The position numbers and the translations under genes were made by a program. Of a stretch of DNA of 64,000 nt, positions 20,884-32,934 are shown one piece after another; the stretch's first letter is position 1, and the number at the start of each line of letters is the position of its first letter. Where the stretch lies: positions 29,352,703-29,416,702 of the forward strand of contig CM055112.1 of the NCBI GenBank assembly GCA_029204225.1, given 5' to 3'. Below the pieces are notes generated by a model, which worked only from the letters and a program-made list of their open reading frames with translations, did not search any database and was not told where the DNA came from. Source of the DNA: Diphasiastrum complanatum. Lineage: Eukaryota > Streptophyta > Lycopodiopsida > Lycopodiales > Lycopodiaceae.

Positions 20884-21498
20884 TTGAATACTTTAGATGG
20901 GATCCTGGCCAAGACTACCCTAACAAACTTGTCTGAATCCAAACACGGAAGTTGGTTGGCAGGAGAAGGACGCAAGACTACTATATCTCTTTCTGATGCA
21001 TGTGTCTCTCATATGGCCAACGCACTACTACAAAGTGCAAGGCAACATGCATACATGCTCAGGAGACACATGGGAGAGGGTCCAAGCTTGGAAACATTGA
21101 TCAACCGGAGTCAATCTCGAAATTCTGCAGGACCTGGAGAGGTTCTAAGGTTTGTCCAACAAGCTGTGGCAGGAACCCCAATGCACCATGCACCAACGGT
21201 CCTTGAAGGAGACACATATGTTGTTTGCAGAAACAGAACGCCATCCATTATTGTGAACGTGATGGAGAATAGCAATCATAGACCTAAGTACAACTTTGAG
21301 AATGTGAATCACAAAGAAAGAGGTCATTCAAGAAAGATAAATTTTGTTTCAAGTCCACCTGTCTCTAAGCAACTTGAAGATGAGAGCACACCCTTGAATC
21401 CTAGTCCTTGCAGGGTAGGGAGCGAGATAGTCTTGGAACAAGAGGTCCACAATACTTTTTGGGCAATTCAAAAAACTACACTGAATATATATCGATAA
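20884..21498 (+). CDS. Hypothetical protein, 204 codons, no recognised family
   Basis: The longest open frame in the window that does not belong to a recognised element. The middle is well mixed and protein-like (ISLSDACVSHMANALLQSA, EVLRFVQQAVAGTPMHHAP), with a possible helical segment around residues 35-65. The C-terminal third is polar and low in hydrophobics. There is no signal peptide or membrane segment. The first ATG (20881-20883 TTT is not one; the frame's first ATG-like start is near its beginning) is uncertain, because a possible acceptor CTTGACAG lies directly upstream. It may be one exon of a gene or a fragment of a transposon ORF. Codon use gives no strong help. Confidence 0.35.
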   Translation: MNTLDGILAKTTLTNLSESKHGSWLAGEGRKTTISLSDACVSHMANALLQSARQHAYMLRRHMGEGPSLETLINRSQSRNSAGPGEVLRFVQQAVAGTPMHHAPTVLEGDTYVVCRNRTPSIIVNVMENSNHRPKYNFENVNHKERGHSRKINFVSSPPVSKQLEDESTPLNPSPCRVGSEIVLEQEVHNTFWAIQKTTLNIYR

Positions 21499-21659
21499 GG
21501 AAAATGTGGATGTGCAATTTCAAACTCACCAAAGGTGTACCTGCTCCTTGTTTTTGGTCTTCCAGAGAACACATTCCAATGGCAAGACACAACAAATGAT
21601 GTGGTTTTGCAATACTAATTGCACACACATGTGGCAGCCAAAAAAAAACATATTCTTGG

Positions 21660-23115
<1,456 letters not shown>

Positions 23116-23639
23116 CAAAACGATTATTCACAGGAGCATGAAGATGTAGACAGGTCATGTACGTGTAGATCTATAGAATTTTCTTCGCAGATGACCGAGA
23201 GCGACGCTCTTGCAGTATCTTATGGTTCATCCCCTTCGTGAGTTGCAACCGTATGTGACCGCAAGTGATGCTTTTATGGTGCCTTGGCAGTCCGCCCCCT
23301 TTGTAAGTTGCAACTGAAGAAACAAACGTTTCTATTACCAAAGCTTTTTGCTAGCTTTCAGCCCTCTGCCTAACGAAAATGTTCGTGAACGCGAAAGTCA
23401 AAAGGCACAAAGCGAAAATGTTCGTGAACACCACGAGAAGACACAAATACAAAAGATTCGCGAAAGAGAATCTTTCGCGATACTGCGACGAGAAAGTCAA
23501 ACGACTCAAAAAATTGTCGTGACACTCTTCCTTGCCCTCACGCTCCAAGAAGGACCATCAAGATCATGCAAGTACCCAAAAGTACAGATATCTGATCTGA
23601 TGGTGTGACATCAGCAAATACACTTTAGATCGTGGCTAA
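23116..23639. other. LTR-like sequence, start of copia family B LTR not fixed
   Basis: Rich in TTCGCGAA/CGTGAAC-type short palindromes (GCGAAAATGTTCGTGAACG occurs nearly twice at about 23375 and 23420). It probably includes the U3 part of the LTR that ends at 24089. No coding similarity is seen. Confidence 0.4.
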
Positions 23640-24089
23640 TCCGCCACTCTTGTAATTTTTTTTTGTTTTAGCTGCTCAGAGATAGCATAGAGTACGCAAC
23701 TTTGATCCGCAACTTATTGTACTCGTTTACTTATGTTTCATTTTCATACTGAATCTATACTATCTTTTATTGCGTTCAGCTTCATCTCAAAATGTATGTG
23801 TTTATGTAGTTCTTCGCGACAAATTATTTGTCTGATAATTCAATGCATTATTGTTTGGCTACGTAATCATTGTAGTACTAATGATTTCAAATTTAGTTAC
23901 TATAAGATCAAACATGATTTCTATCACTATTGTTTTGTTTGAAATTGATAGGCATGATCATGCATAGAGAAAGAGGAAGATAGTTTATTCCACTGCGCAT
24001 GAAAAGTTTTCTTTCTAGACGTTCGAATTATTTTTATTCGAGTTTTTTTTTTTTCGAGTTCGACCTATCTTTCACACTTCTTTCCGACA
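23640..24089 (+). repeat. Copia family B 5' LTR (3' part)
   Basis: From about 23675 it matches 42895-43296, for example TTCTTCGCGACAAATTATTT, GGCTACGTAATCA and AGAAAGAGGAAGATAGTTTA. Both copies end in ACA directly before TGGTATCAGAGC. The left boundary is uncertain. Confidence 0.75.
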
Positions 24090-24101
24090 TGGTATCAGAG
24101 C
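24090..24101 (+). promoter_or_regulatory. Primer-binding site of family B element
   Basis: TGGTATCAGAGC (tRNA-iMet type) right after the LTR. Four more TATCAGA motifs follow in the leader, at about 24113, 24178, 24219 and 24300. Confidence 0.85.
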
Positions 24102-24378
24102 ATTCCATTCTTATATCAGAGCTTCTATCATAGTATCAATGCTAGATCACTATTTCTTTTATATGAACCGCCACGGTATCAGATTTGTGATTTCTATCAG
24201 GGCCTAATATTATTTTGATATCAGAGCGAAAGCTCTAATACTTGATATCTTTTGCGATATCAAATTGATATCAAACTCTTCAGTTCCTTTCAATCTTTCA
24301 GTATCAGAGAATTGATTTTCTATTGTTGGCATTACTACATCTTAGCGTCATCGATACAATTGACAGACTAAGTTTCAG

Positions 24379-25679
24379 ATGGATTCTCAAAGTAAAGCCG
24401 GTCTTATTGCAGACAATCTGAATGGATCCAATTATTATTTGAGATGAAGACCTTGCTAATTGCCAACAAGTTATGGGATGTTGTTACAGGTACAAAAGTA
24501 AAACCTGGTGACGACACAGAAGACTCAAAGTGGAAATCGAAGGATGGTAAAGCTTTCACGCTTATTATCCTCAATATATTAGATACACAGATTGGACACA
24601 TTAGCTGAAGCTTAAACTTCAAAAGACGTTTGGAACATCCTAAACTCACTATATGACGTGAGGGACGTAACTACTAAGTTACATCTACGAAGAAAATTCA
24701 TCACATTCAAAATGTCTAATGGTGATTCTCTTCAAAGTCACATTAACCTGTTTAAGAATCTTTTCCAAAATATGGCCGCTATCGGATCAGTCATAGATGA
24801 TCAAGATGCAATTATGACATTGCTTTCAAGCTTGCCCTCTACATATGAGAACTGGATGATGATCATATTGACACACTTAAAGTTAGCTCTTACTAGAGTA
24901 ATCACGATGTTGCTGCAAGAAGACAATAGAAGAAGTCAAGACATTTTGTCTACTTCCTCCTCTCAGGCTCTATATGTCAACAAAGGCTCTAAGCGACAGA
25001 AGCAAAAAAGCTCCAAGAAGACTGCAATGAATTAGAAACAGACTCAAAGTCAAGAACAATCATCAAATCCATAGCCAAAGAAGAAGATGCTTTGCAGGTA
25101 TTGCAAGCGCAATAACCATGAGATCATGGATTGTCGAATTCTCCAAGCGAAGAATACAGCCAAATAACCTAATCAACAAGCAAACATAGTTTCATCATCT
25201 CTCCAGATCGAAGTGGATGAAGGCACATTCATGGTCAAAGATCAAGCGCATTTTTGGATGATTCATGGTTTTTGGATTTTGGAGCAACTCAACACATGAC
25301 CAATCAATGTGAGATTTTCAACTCCTACATGCCTTACAGCACAAAGAAATTTGTTCATCTTGATGACAAGAGTACTCACACTATTGAAGGTGAAGGTACT
25401 GTAAGATTGCAATTCCAACATGATCAATTCAAACTACTATCAAAGGTCTTATATGTTCCTAAATTCTCTACAAATCTATTATCAATAAGTAGAATTACAG
25501 ATTTAGGTCATAAGGTAGAATTCGAATATGATCAATGCAAAATTATTGATAGGAGTAATAAGATCTTTGCACTGGGCAAGAGGCAGGGTTACTTATATAG
25601 ATTGGCACATTTTTATTCTGAGTCTAGTCAAGTCTTGAAAATCTCTGTTCTAGTCAATAAAGCATTACTATGGCTTCAT
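24379..25679 (+). pseudogene. Copia family B gag and protease, interrupted
   Basis: ATG at 24379 starts MDSQSKAGLIADNLNGSNYY, as in the sister at 43483. A small deletion after SNYY shifts the frame. Gag then continues (TSKDVWNILNSLYDVRDV, then LLSSLPSTYENW). The zinc knuckle CRYCKRNNHEIMDC is at about 25096-25138. The protease site reads WFLDFGATQHMT: DSGA has become DFGA. The region ends at KALLWLH, cut by the nested element at 25680. After that insertion it continues at 30254 with the pre-integrase motif, confirming the join. Confidence 0.85.
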
Positions 25680-26381
25680 TGTGAAAGTACTGTACTTTAG
25701 GACCATAAATGGATCTACAAAAGATCCACAAGAGTGATTGGATGCTTGCTTAACAATCTATCAAAAAACTAGACACAAAAAAGTTGATCTAGATTGGCAA
25801 TTTGACAAACAACAAGCATTAACAATCAAAAGCATTGATAAACATTGAAATCCGAGCCCGCACGTGTGTACTACAGGCTGTAGTACGGCCTTCAACCTGA
25901 GAAACAAGTAGAAATTGATTTGGTTTCATTTGGATCACAAAAACTCAATGTACATAGTGAACTAGCTTGAGATTGCCAATGAGCTCCAAAAATTTTCTTT
26001 CTTCTCACTATGGAGAGAGGGAATACATAGCAAATTCGACTTCCTTCTTGAAGTTAGGTGGATTTCCAGCATGTAATAAGGAATTTAACTCACTCTCCTT
26101 GACCTAAAATGAAACCCTAGTCTATTTCCTAGAGTCATGTTTGGTAGATAGCTAGTTGGTCAAATTTTCACCTTAAATCTAGGATTTAGGTCCTATAAAC
26201 TAGGAATCACTACCAAAATGACATGACCAACCCTATGGACTTGACCTAGCCTACATTATGATGGGTTTCCCACGTGGCATCATGGACTCACATGTGTGGG
26301 ACCCACTTGTGTACACAATTTACACTATTCTACATGGTTTTTGATCAAGCTAGATTTGCCAATTTTTGGCAATTCTTCACA
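25680..26381 (-). repeat. 3' LTR of nested copia derivative
   Basis: Direct repeat of 29551-30253 with only scattered single-base differences. The target duplication TTCAT lies to its left. Confidence 0.93.
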
Positions 26382-26929
26382 CTCCTCAAATTTAGCTTGA
26401 TCTATTTACAACTCTCTTGATAGATCAATGAAAGCTTTTAGAAGTGTCTAAAAAATCCAGCTACAAAGAAGGAACTTTTGAGACTCCAATAGAGAATGAT
26501 GTCCATGAAGGATCTTTCACCACCTCTTAGAAGATCCCTTACAAGATGTTCCATAAATGTGTCTATATACATGTAGCACACTTCAAAACTAAACATCATG
26601 CCAAGCCATGGATTCCAAGGCATTTTGTGCACTTGAAGATACATCAATTAAAATATTAAGTGCATAAATAATGTTGCCAAAGACAACTTGTCTTGCTTGA
26701 TCCATATGATTGAGCCTTGATGGCTCCATCTTGATACTCAAGATTCTTCTTGGAGTCCTCGGGTCTTGAGCTTGCTCCTCCACTTGACTTGACTCCAAAC
26801 CATCAGTGAATTGAATAAGGTGTTGATCCAAAGGTGCTTCTTCAAGTTTACAAATCTTCCACTCTTGAAAGATCACATTTCCACCATTGACAAATTCTTT
26901 GGCTGAAAACAAGTAGATTCTACAATCTC
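26382..26929 (-). pseudogene. Copia integrase-RT linker and RT/RNase H scraps
   Basis: Minus strand: NVIFQEWKICKLEEAPLDQH, RTPRRILSIKMEPSRLNHMD and IYALNILIDVSSSAQNALES match the linker of the intact element (RDVIFDE, TPRRSSRAKVEPSRL, EEPSNVEDALNS). It then jumps directly to MFSFEVCYMYIDTFMEHLVR and RSFMDIILYWSL, which align with MEVCKSVDTPMEQDV and RSFMDITLFRQL. The catalytic RT body is deleted. Confidence 0.75.
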
Positions 26930-27420
26930 TACTTGAAGATCAAAACACTACCATTATTCCTATCATTGAAATAGGATAATCTTTGGTCCTTACATTGGAA
27001 TGATCATGCACAAAGCATGTGGACACAAAGATTTCCAAAGCAAATGATATTTCATCTTTTATGACTCTATTCAAACTATTACAAAAATAGTTATCCAATG
27101 AAATTGCTTTATCAACAACAAATGTAGATTTCAAAGCATCCCATTTCATTGTCTTGTCATACAAAGTAATAAACACCATGGATCTTAAAGATAAGAAACA
27201 AGTCACCTCATGTCTACTAATACTTTCCAAAAAGTATTCAAAGATAGTAGACTCTCCAATGCTCACCACCCTTGCAAGATGCACACTTGAATGGACAATT
27301 TGCATGCAATTTGATGACTCGGCCATTGTCATTGAGGACTCCCTTGGAACTCTCATGCTTTGAGGCTGATCCTCAAGATCTTCCTCCTTTTGATGCTCCT
27401 CCTCAATGCAAGCAAGATCA
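26930..27420 (-). other. Non-copia open segment replacing integrase
   Basis: The 335-codon minus-strand frame (26940-27947) starts in gag/protease and runs on without a stop into about 160 residues unlike copia integrase: SISRHEVTCFLSLRSMVFIT, then ALEIFVSTCFVHDHSNV. I recognise no domain. It occupies the position of the integrase core. Captured DNA is one explanation and extreme decay with frame retention is another. Confidence 0.5.
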
Positions 27421-27950
27421 CACTTTGCCAAGATCTCCTCTTGAGTGATCTCCTCCTTCGCCAAGCTCATTCTTTCAAAAGCAACACTAGCTTCCAACTT
27501 AAACAATCTTCCATGTTTAAATCCCTTTGCAATGCAAACATCATTCTTCAAGATGAAGCAAACACCATGCTTAAAGTGGACATCCAAACCACTCTCTAAG
27601 AGTAGACCAACACTAAGCATATTCTTGGTGATTGATGGTACATAAAGGACATTTTCTAGATCCATGCATTTTGAGGATTCTAGATACAAAGAGATGGTGC
27701 CAACACCATCTATCCTACACTCTTCATCATTTGCAGTAAAGACAAACTTTTTAGCAGCATTGAAAGAGTGTAAGGTTGAGAAAAAGTCCTTTTCACAAGA
27801 CATGTGAGAGCTAGCCCCACTGTCGATCCACCAATTGTCTCTTGAATTGCCATTGCTTGTTGGTGAGGATGTAGATGCCATCAAGAATACATCTACTTCA
27901 TCCTCCTCCTCCTCCTTTGCAAGGTTTCCTTGTTTGTCCTCCTCCACTTG
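27421..27950 (-). pseudogene. Copia protease and pre-integrase start
   Basis: The protease site NWWIDSGASSHMS (DSGA intact, about 27800-27840) and VLYVPSITKNMLSVGLLLES are clear. The stretch KLEASVAFERMSLAKEEI starts the pre-integrase region but loses similarity at once. A stop separates it from gag at about 27950. Confidence 0.8.
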
Positions 27951-27968
27951 TGCTCTTAGCCTCTTGTA

Positions 27969-28769
27969 TCATTCAGATGCATAATGCCCCTTCCTTCCAC
28001 AAAAGAAGCATTTTTGCTTTGACTTGTCCTTTGAGCTTGATGCATCATCCTCTTCTTTGGCCTCCTTTGGATGCTTCTTCTTTCCATTGGTCTTCTTTTT
28101 GCCCTTGAATGAGAAATTGGCTTTCTCATCACCATCCTGCAACGACAAGGAACTCATCCTAGATTTTGCATGGAGCATCCTACACTCTTCAGCCACTAAT
28201 ACACTGTAAAGTTTTTCTATAGTTGGAAAAGTGTCTTGGATGGCAAAACTTTGGACCAAATTTGCAAAGTCATCTCCTAGACCATTAAGGACAATTTGTA
28301 CAAGCTCTCCATCATGAATCTTCTCTCCAATGGAAGCCAACTCCCTATTTAGAGACTTGATTCTGAGTACATAATCATGTGCACTCTCCTCACTTCTCCT
28401 CATGCTTTGCAAAATTTGATTTCTAAGCATAAGAATTCTAGAAGTGTTGCTAGACTCATAGATTGATTTTAAAGACTCCCAAGCCTCTTTAGCATTAGTA
28501 CAAGCTGATACTTCTCTCAACAAATCATTGCTCACATTCATCTTCACACAATGAAGTGCAAGCCTAGATCTCTTCTTGTATCTAGCTAACTCCTGTGCAC
28601 CTAGAGGTTCATCTTCATCTTCAATCAAGAACTCATAAAGGTCTTGGAGCACCAAGAGTGACTCCATTCGAACCTTCCAAATAGCATAATCTGTAGAATT
28701 CAACCTCTCACTGGATTCTAGAAGGTATGCTCCAGCAGATCCCATCTTACTAGTGACTTCTACAAACAA
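27969..28769 (-). pseudogene. Copia gag with zinc knuckle
   Basis: A 266-codon frame from MGSAGAYLLESSERL, through NQILQSMRRSEESAHDYVL, to the knuckle CFFCGRKGHYASE near its end. A stop (about 27966-27968) falls just after the knuckle, where the Cys should sit. Gag length to the knuckle is normal compared with the intact element (about 270). The first 155 codons are duplicated at 15083-15546. Confidence 0.85.
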
Positions 28770-29550
28770 GAAATAGATTTGATTGACTTGAAACTCACAA
28801 AGGTCTCACACTTGCAGTGTTTCACTCAAATTTGATTTCTAATCCAACAAATGGACTTATAATCACAATTCTATCACTCCCTCACAAAGCTGGAATGAAG
28901 ATAAGATGAAGTGAAAACTACTTTCAAACAAATCTTGCCAAGAAATGGATTTGATTGTCTCTAGAAACTCACAAAGGTCTCTCTCTTGTAGTTTTTCACT
29001 CAAATTAGATTTCTAATACAACAAATGGACTTATAATCTCAGTTCTAGCACTCCCTCACAAAGTTGGAATGAAGATAAGATGATGTGAAATCTACGTACA
29101 ATCAAATCTTGCCAATTTTGGCTATTTTTGGACAAAAAAATGACTTAATCTCTTTCTTCCTTCTTGGTGTACTTTCAAGACCTGTTTTTAACCTTAATAG
29201 GACTTTAACTCAGCCTAGAATAATTAGATTCCATGAAACAAATTCAAATCTAATCAATGGCAAATGATCTTGGTAGATTATCCTAGGATCTCCACCAAAA
29301 ATTACACCAATAGCTCACAAATTGAATTTTTTTGGATCAAATGAATACCATGCATTAAATGCAGGTTCAGAGGTGCCCACACATGTGGACAGTACGGATT
29401 TGGACCCCTACCAAGTTTGGGATCAAATCTCCTCACCAAAATCAAGATTCTAGCTTGCCCTCTCAATACTAGTTTTTAGCACCAAAACTTGCTAGAAATG
29501 GATTTGCATTAGATCAATGGCTTATGCTCTTGTACTTGGCTCTGATACCA

Positions 29551-30253
29551 TGTGAAAGTACTGTACTTTAGGACCATAAATGGATCTACAAAAGATCCAC
29601 AAGAGTGATTGGATGCTTGCTTAACAGTCTATCAAAAAAACTAGACACAAAAAAGTTGATCTAGATTGGCAGTTTGACAAACAACAAGCACTAACAATCA
29701 AAAGCATTGATGAACATTGAAATCCGAGCCCACACGTGTGTACTACAGGCTGTAGTACGGCCTTCAACCTGATAAACAAGTAGAAATTGATTTGGTTTCA
29801 TTTGGATCACAAAAACTCAATGTACATAGTGAACTAGCTTGAGATTGCCAATGAGCTCCAGTAATTTTCTATCTTCTCACTATGGAGAGAGGGAATACAT
29901 AGCAAATTCGACTTCCTTCTTGAAGTTAGGTGGATTTCCAGCATGTAATAAGGAAGTTAACTCACTCTCCTTGACCTAAAATGAAACCCTAGTCTATTTC
30001 CTAGAGTCATGCTTGGTAGATAGCTAGTTGGTCAAATTTTCACCTTAAATCTAGGATTTAGGTCCTATAAGCTAGGAATCACTACCAAAATGACATGACC
30101 AACTCTCTTGACTTGACGTAACCTACATTAGGATGGGTTTCCCATGTGGCATCATGGCCTCACATGTGTGGGACCCACTTGTGTACACAATTTACACTAT
30201 TCTACATGGTTTTTGATCAAGCTAGATTTGCCAATTTTTGGCAATTCTTCACA
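29551..30253 (-). repeat. 5' LTR of nested copia derivative, primer site adjacent
   Basis: 703 bp, directly followed (minus) by TGGTATCAGAGCC at 29538-29550. A minus-strand leader of about 780 bp then leads to gag. It contains the GTACTACA-GGC-TGTAGTAC hairpin and a CACGTG. Confidence 0.93.
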
Positions 30254-30445
30254 TTCATCGCTTAGGATACTTGAATTATGCATCTATTTTGAACATGTCC
30301 AGACAATCAATGGTTCTTGATCTCAACTATCCTTTTAGTAAGATCGATCCCCCTCTCTGTCATAGCTGCATCTTTGGAAAGCAAGCAAGCTAGGATTCCA
30401 TTTAGATCAAACCATAGGCATGCAGCAAAAGATCTGACAAGCCAA
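30254..30445 (+). pseudogene. Family B copia continuation: GAG-pre-integrase
   Basis: Directly after the target duplication the reading resumes as LHRLGYLNYASILNM and CHSCIFGKQARIPFR, the pre-integrase zinc-binding motif. It ends at about HAAKDL, where a different copia fragment begins. Confidence 0.8.
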
Positions 30446-30790
30446 GAGGAAGGGGCAAAGAGCATCATCGACATTTCAAGAAGGACAAGTCAAAGGAGGA
30501 TATTGATGAGGATTCATCACAAACATCAAGAAGTTGCAAATCCAACAAGAAGTGTTTCTTTTGTGGTAAGAAGGGGCATTTTTCATGCTTCAAGAAGAAA
30601 GAATTCCTCAAGCAAGCCAATCTTGCTAAAGAGAGTGAAGGTGAGATAGAAGAGAGCTACCAAGAAGGATCTCTCATGATGTCTATGTACTCAACTTCTA
30701 GTTTTGAAGTTGAAAATTCATGGTGGATAGAAAGTAGATCTGTTTTCACATGACTAGTTCAAGAGAATCTTTTACTCATTGTTGCACCTT
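30446..30790 (+). pseudogene. Copia gag/protease fragment of another copy
   Basis: One frame gives KKCFFCGKKGHFSCFKKKEF, a knuckle with shortened spacing before the last Cys. It then gives EGEIEESYQEGSLMMSMYS and SWWIESRSVFT, a mutated protease site (WWIDSGASSHMT in the intact element). Joined head to tail with the pre-integrase fragment before it; chimeric and dead. Confidence 0.7.
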
Positions 30791-31059
30791 AATATGGTTC
30801 TAGACATTATGGAATATTAGAGCTCAAAATGGGCCCTTTGTCAAGGTGTTTTTTTTTTTTTTTGTACTTCGCACGCTTTCAAGGCTTAAATGGCCTAATC
30901 AATGGTGTCCATCTGTGACGAAGTGTAACATTGACAAAAATTGTTTTTGCCTTTTCCGGCCAAATTTTCATGGTTTTCATAAAACCTATCGGGCTAAACA
31001 ATTGATCTTTAAGTTGAAAGGGATCAAAATTCGTATTGTTCCCACATGTGGGAACTTCT
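30791..31059. other. No recognised gene
   Basis: Contains a T15-plus homopolymer at about 30848-30863. The rest is unassigned and joins two copia fragments. Confidence 0.4.
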
Positions 31060-31907
31060 GAACCTGCTTTTATTGCATCATTTTCATTTGGTTACCAAAA
31101 ATTCAATTTGAGAGATTTTGGTGTAACTTTTGGTTGAAATCCTAGAATAATCTACCAAGATTATTTGCCATTGATTAGATTTGAATTTGTTTCATGGCTA
31201 ATTAATCTAGGCTGAGTTCAAGTCCTAGGTCATATATAAGTCGTGAAAGTACACCAAGAAGGAAGAAAGAGGTTAAGTCATTTTTTTTGTCCAAAAATAG
31301 CCAAGATTGGCAAAATTTGCTTGAGAGTAGTTTTCACATCATCTTATCTTCATTCCATCTTTGTGAGGGAGTGATAGAACTATGATTACAAGTCCATTTG
31401 TTGGATTAGAAATCAAATTCGAGTGAAACACTACAAGTTGGGAACCTTTGTGAGAAATTTTTTCTTGTGTGTAGAATTCACTAGTAAGATGGGATCTATT
31501 GGAGCAAACCTTCTAGAAGCTAGTGAGAGGTTAAATTCTACTAATTATGCAATTTGAAAGATTAGGATGGAGTCACTCATGGTGCTCCAAGACCTTTATG
31601 AATTTCTTATTAAAGGTGAAGATGAACCTCTAGGTGCACAAGAATTAGTGAGAGACAAAAAGAGATCTAGGCTAGCACTTCATTGTGTGAAAAGGAATGT
31701 GAGCAATCATCTTTTAAGGGAAGTATCATCATGTAAAACTGCTAAAGAGGCTTGGGCACAAGACACTTTGCACACTATAGAAAAACTTCATAGTGTATTA
31801 GTGGCTGAAGAGTGTAGAATGATGCACACCAATGCAAGAATGAACTCAATGTCTTTGCAGGATGGTGATGAGAAAGTCAATTTCTCATACAAAGACAAGA
31901 AGTGCTA
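31060..31907 (+). pseudogene. Copia leader and gag fragment (+ strand)
   Basis: 31060-31490 is a + strand copy of the leader found reversed at 28770-29290 and 15550-16080 (TTGGATTAGAAATCAAATT and others). Gag follows: MGSIGANLLEASERLNST at about 31489, then MESLMVLQDLYEFLIKGEDE. A TGA occurs where TGG (Trp) is expected, near 31555, and about 60 codons are missing between EAW and AQDTLHTIEKLHSVLVAEEC. It ends at SYKDKKC, fused to gypsy integrase. Confidence 0.8.
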
Positions 31908-32934
31908 AGAAAATCCTCTTGGCCAGTTTCTGGTGGCCAACACTCTTCAAGGATATGCACAATTACACTAAGACTTGTGATGTCTGCCAACGCACAAAAC
32001 GCTTTCAAAAAATAGACTACATGCCTTTACATCCTGTAACCACTGATCAAGCTTTTCAGAAATGGGAATTGATTATGTCGGACCTATTAGTCCTGCTGCT
32101 CGACACACACAATCTTGTTACATCATAGTAGCTATGGACTACTGCACCAAATGGGCTGAAGCAAGAGTTGTTCACAATGCTGACGCTCATTCCACGGCCA
32201 AATTTCTCTATGAACAGGTTATAGTTCGGTTCGGATGTCCTCTAGAGCTTATCAGTGATAGGAGAACACATTTCCTTAACTCTATCATAGCAGATCTTCT
32301 TTCCAAAATTTTTGTGGTACATTGCAAAAGTTCCCCATACTATCCACGCTGCAATGGCCAGGCAAAATCCACCAATAAAATCATATGTGGCATTCTCACC
32401 AAAACCGTCAAATCCAACCGATCTGATTGGGAACTCAAACTCCATGCTGCTCTCTGGGCTTATCGCACTACACCAAAACGAGCTACAGGATTAACCCCCT
32501 TCCAGCGCACATATGGTCAAGAAGTCGTTATGCCTATGGAATTCCATATTCTCTCCCTTCGAGTAGCCTACAACCTTGAGCTCGATACTCCTCAGAATCT
32601 AGCAAATAGGTTATTCCATCTGGAGCAACTCTGTGAAACACGACGGATCAGCATCCATGTTCAACAAGTCCACAAACGACGACAAAAAGCATGGCATGAT
32701 TGATGATTGAAACTTAGAGATTTCCAGGTGGGCGATAAGGTCCTGCTATACCAAGCGAAAGCCTTCAAAGGTAAACTGAAATTCTCAGACCAAGGACCTT
32801 ACATCATAAAAATTTTTTTTGCCTCTGGATATGTTCAGCTCCAAACCCTTCAAGGCGATGTCCTCGACACTTTGGTCAATGGGAGTCGACTGAGAAAGTA
32901 CAACGAACCCTGCTTTTATCTTGATATCTATTAG
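31908..32934 (+). pseudogene. Ty3/gypsy integrase
   Basis: The zinc-binding end WWPTLFKDMHNY, TCDVCQRTKR is followed by the core: IDYVGPISPA (first Asp), LISDRRTHFLNS (second Asp), then YYPRCNGQAKSTNK, where the catalytic Glu is expected at the Lys (GAA-type codon changed to AAA). ALWAYRTTPKRATGLTPF is typical of the C-terminal core. LRDFQVGDKVLLY and GPYIIK belong to the C-terminal DNA-binding part. A frameshift separates the zinc domain from the core (about 32060) and a stop lies at about 32700. It cannot be active as it stands. Confidence 0.9.

Larger units (their letters stand above)
25680..30253 (-). mobile_element. Complete copia derivative nested in family B element
   Basis: Two LTRs of about 702 bp (25680-26381 and 29551-30253), both TGTG...CACA, flank an internal region with primer site (29538-29550), gag and protease, followed by foreign and partial pol sequence. 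The 5-bp target duplication TTCAT is at 25675-25679 and 30254-30258. The polypurine tract AATTTGAGGAG abuts the left LTR. The internal part is only about 3.2 kb and lacks integrase core and most of RT, so transposition would have needed another element's enzymes. The LTRs are very alike, so insertion is fairly recent. Confidence 0.95.

Noticed and set aside
21145-21327. Minus-strand ORFs opposite the 204-codon ORF
   Set aside because: Shorter, less protein-like, and without acceptor or start context.
23375-23500. CRISPR-like array from spaced TTCGCGAAAG/TTCGTGAACG motifs
   Set aside because: Units are short, irregular and part of plant LTR sequence; no regular spacers or cas genes.
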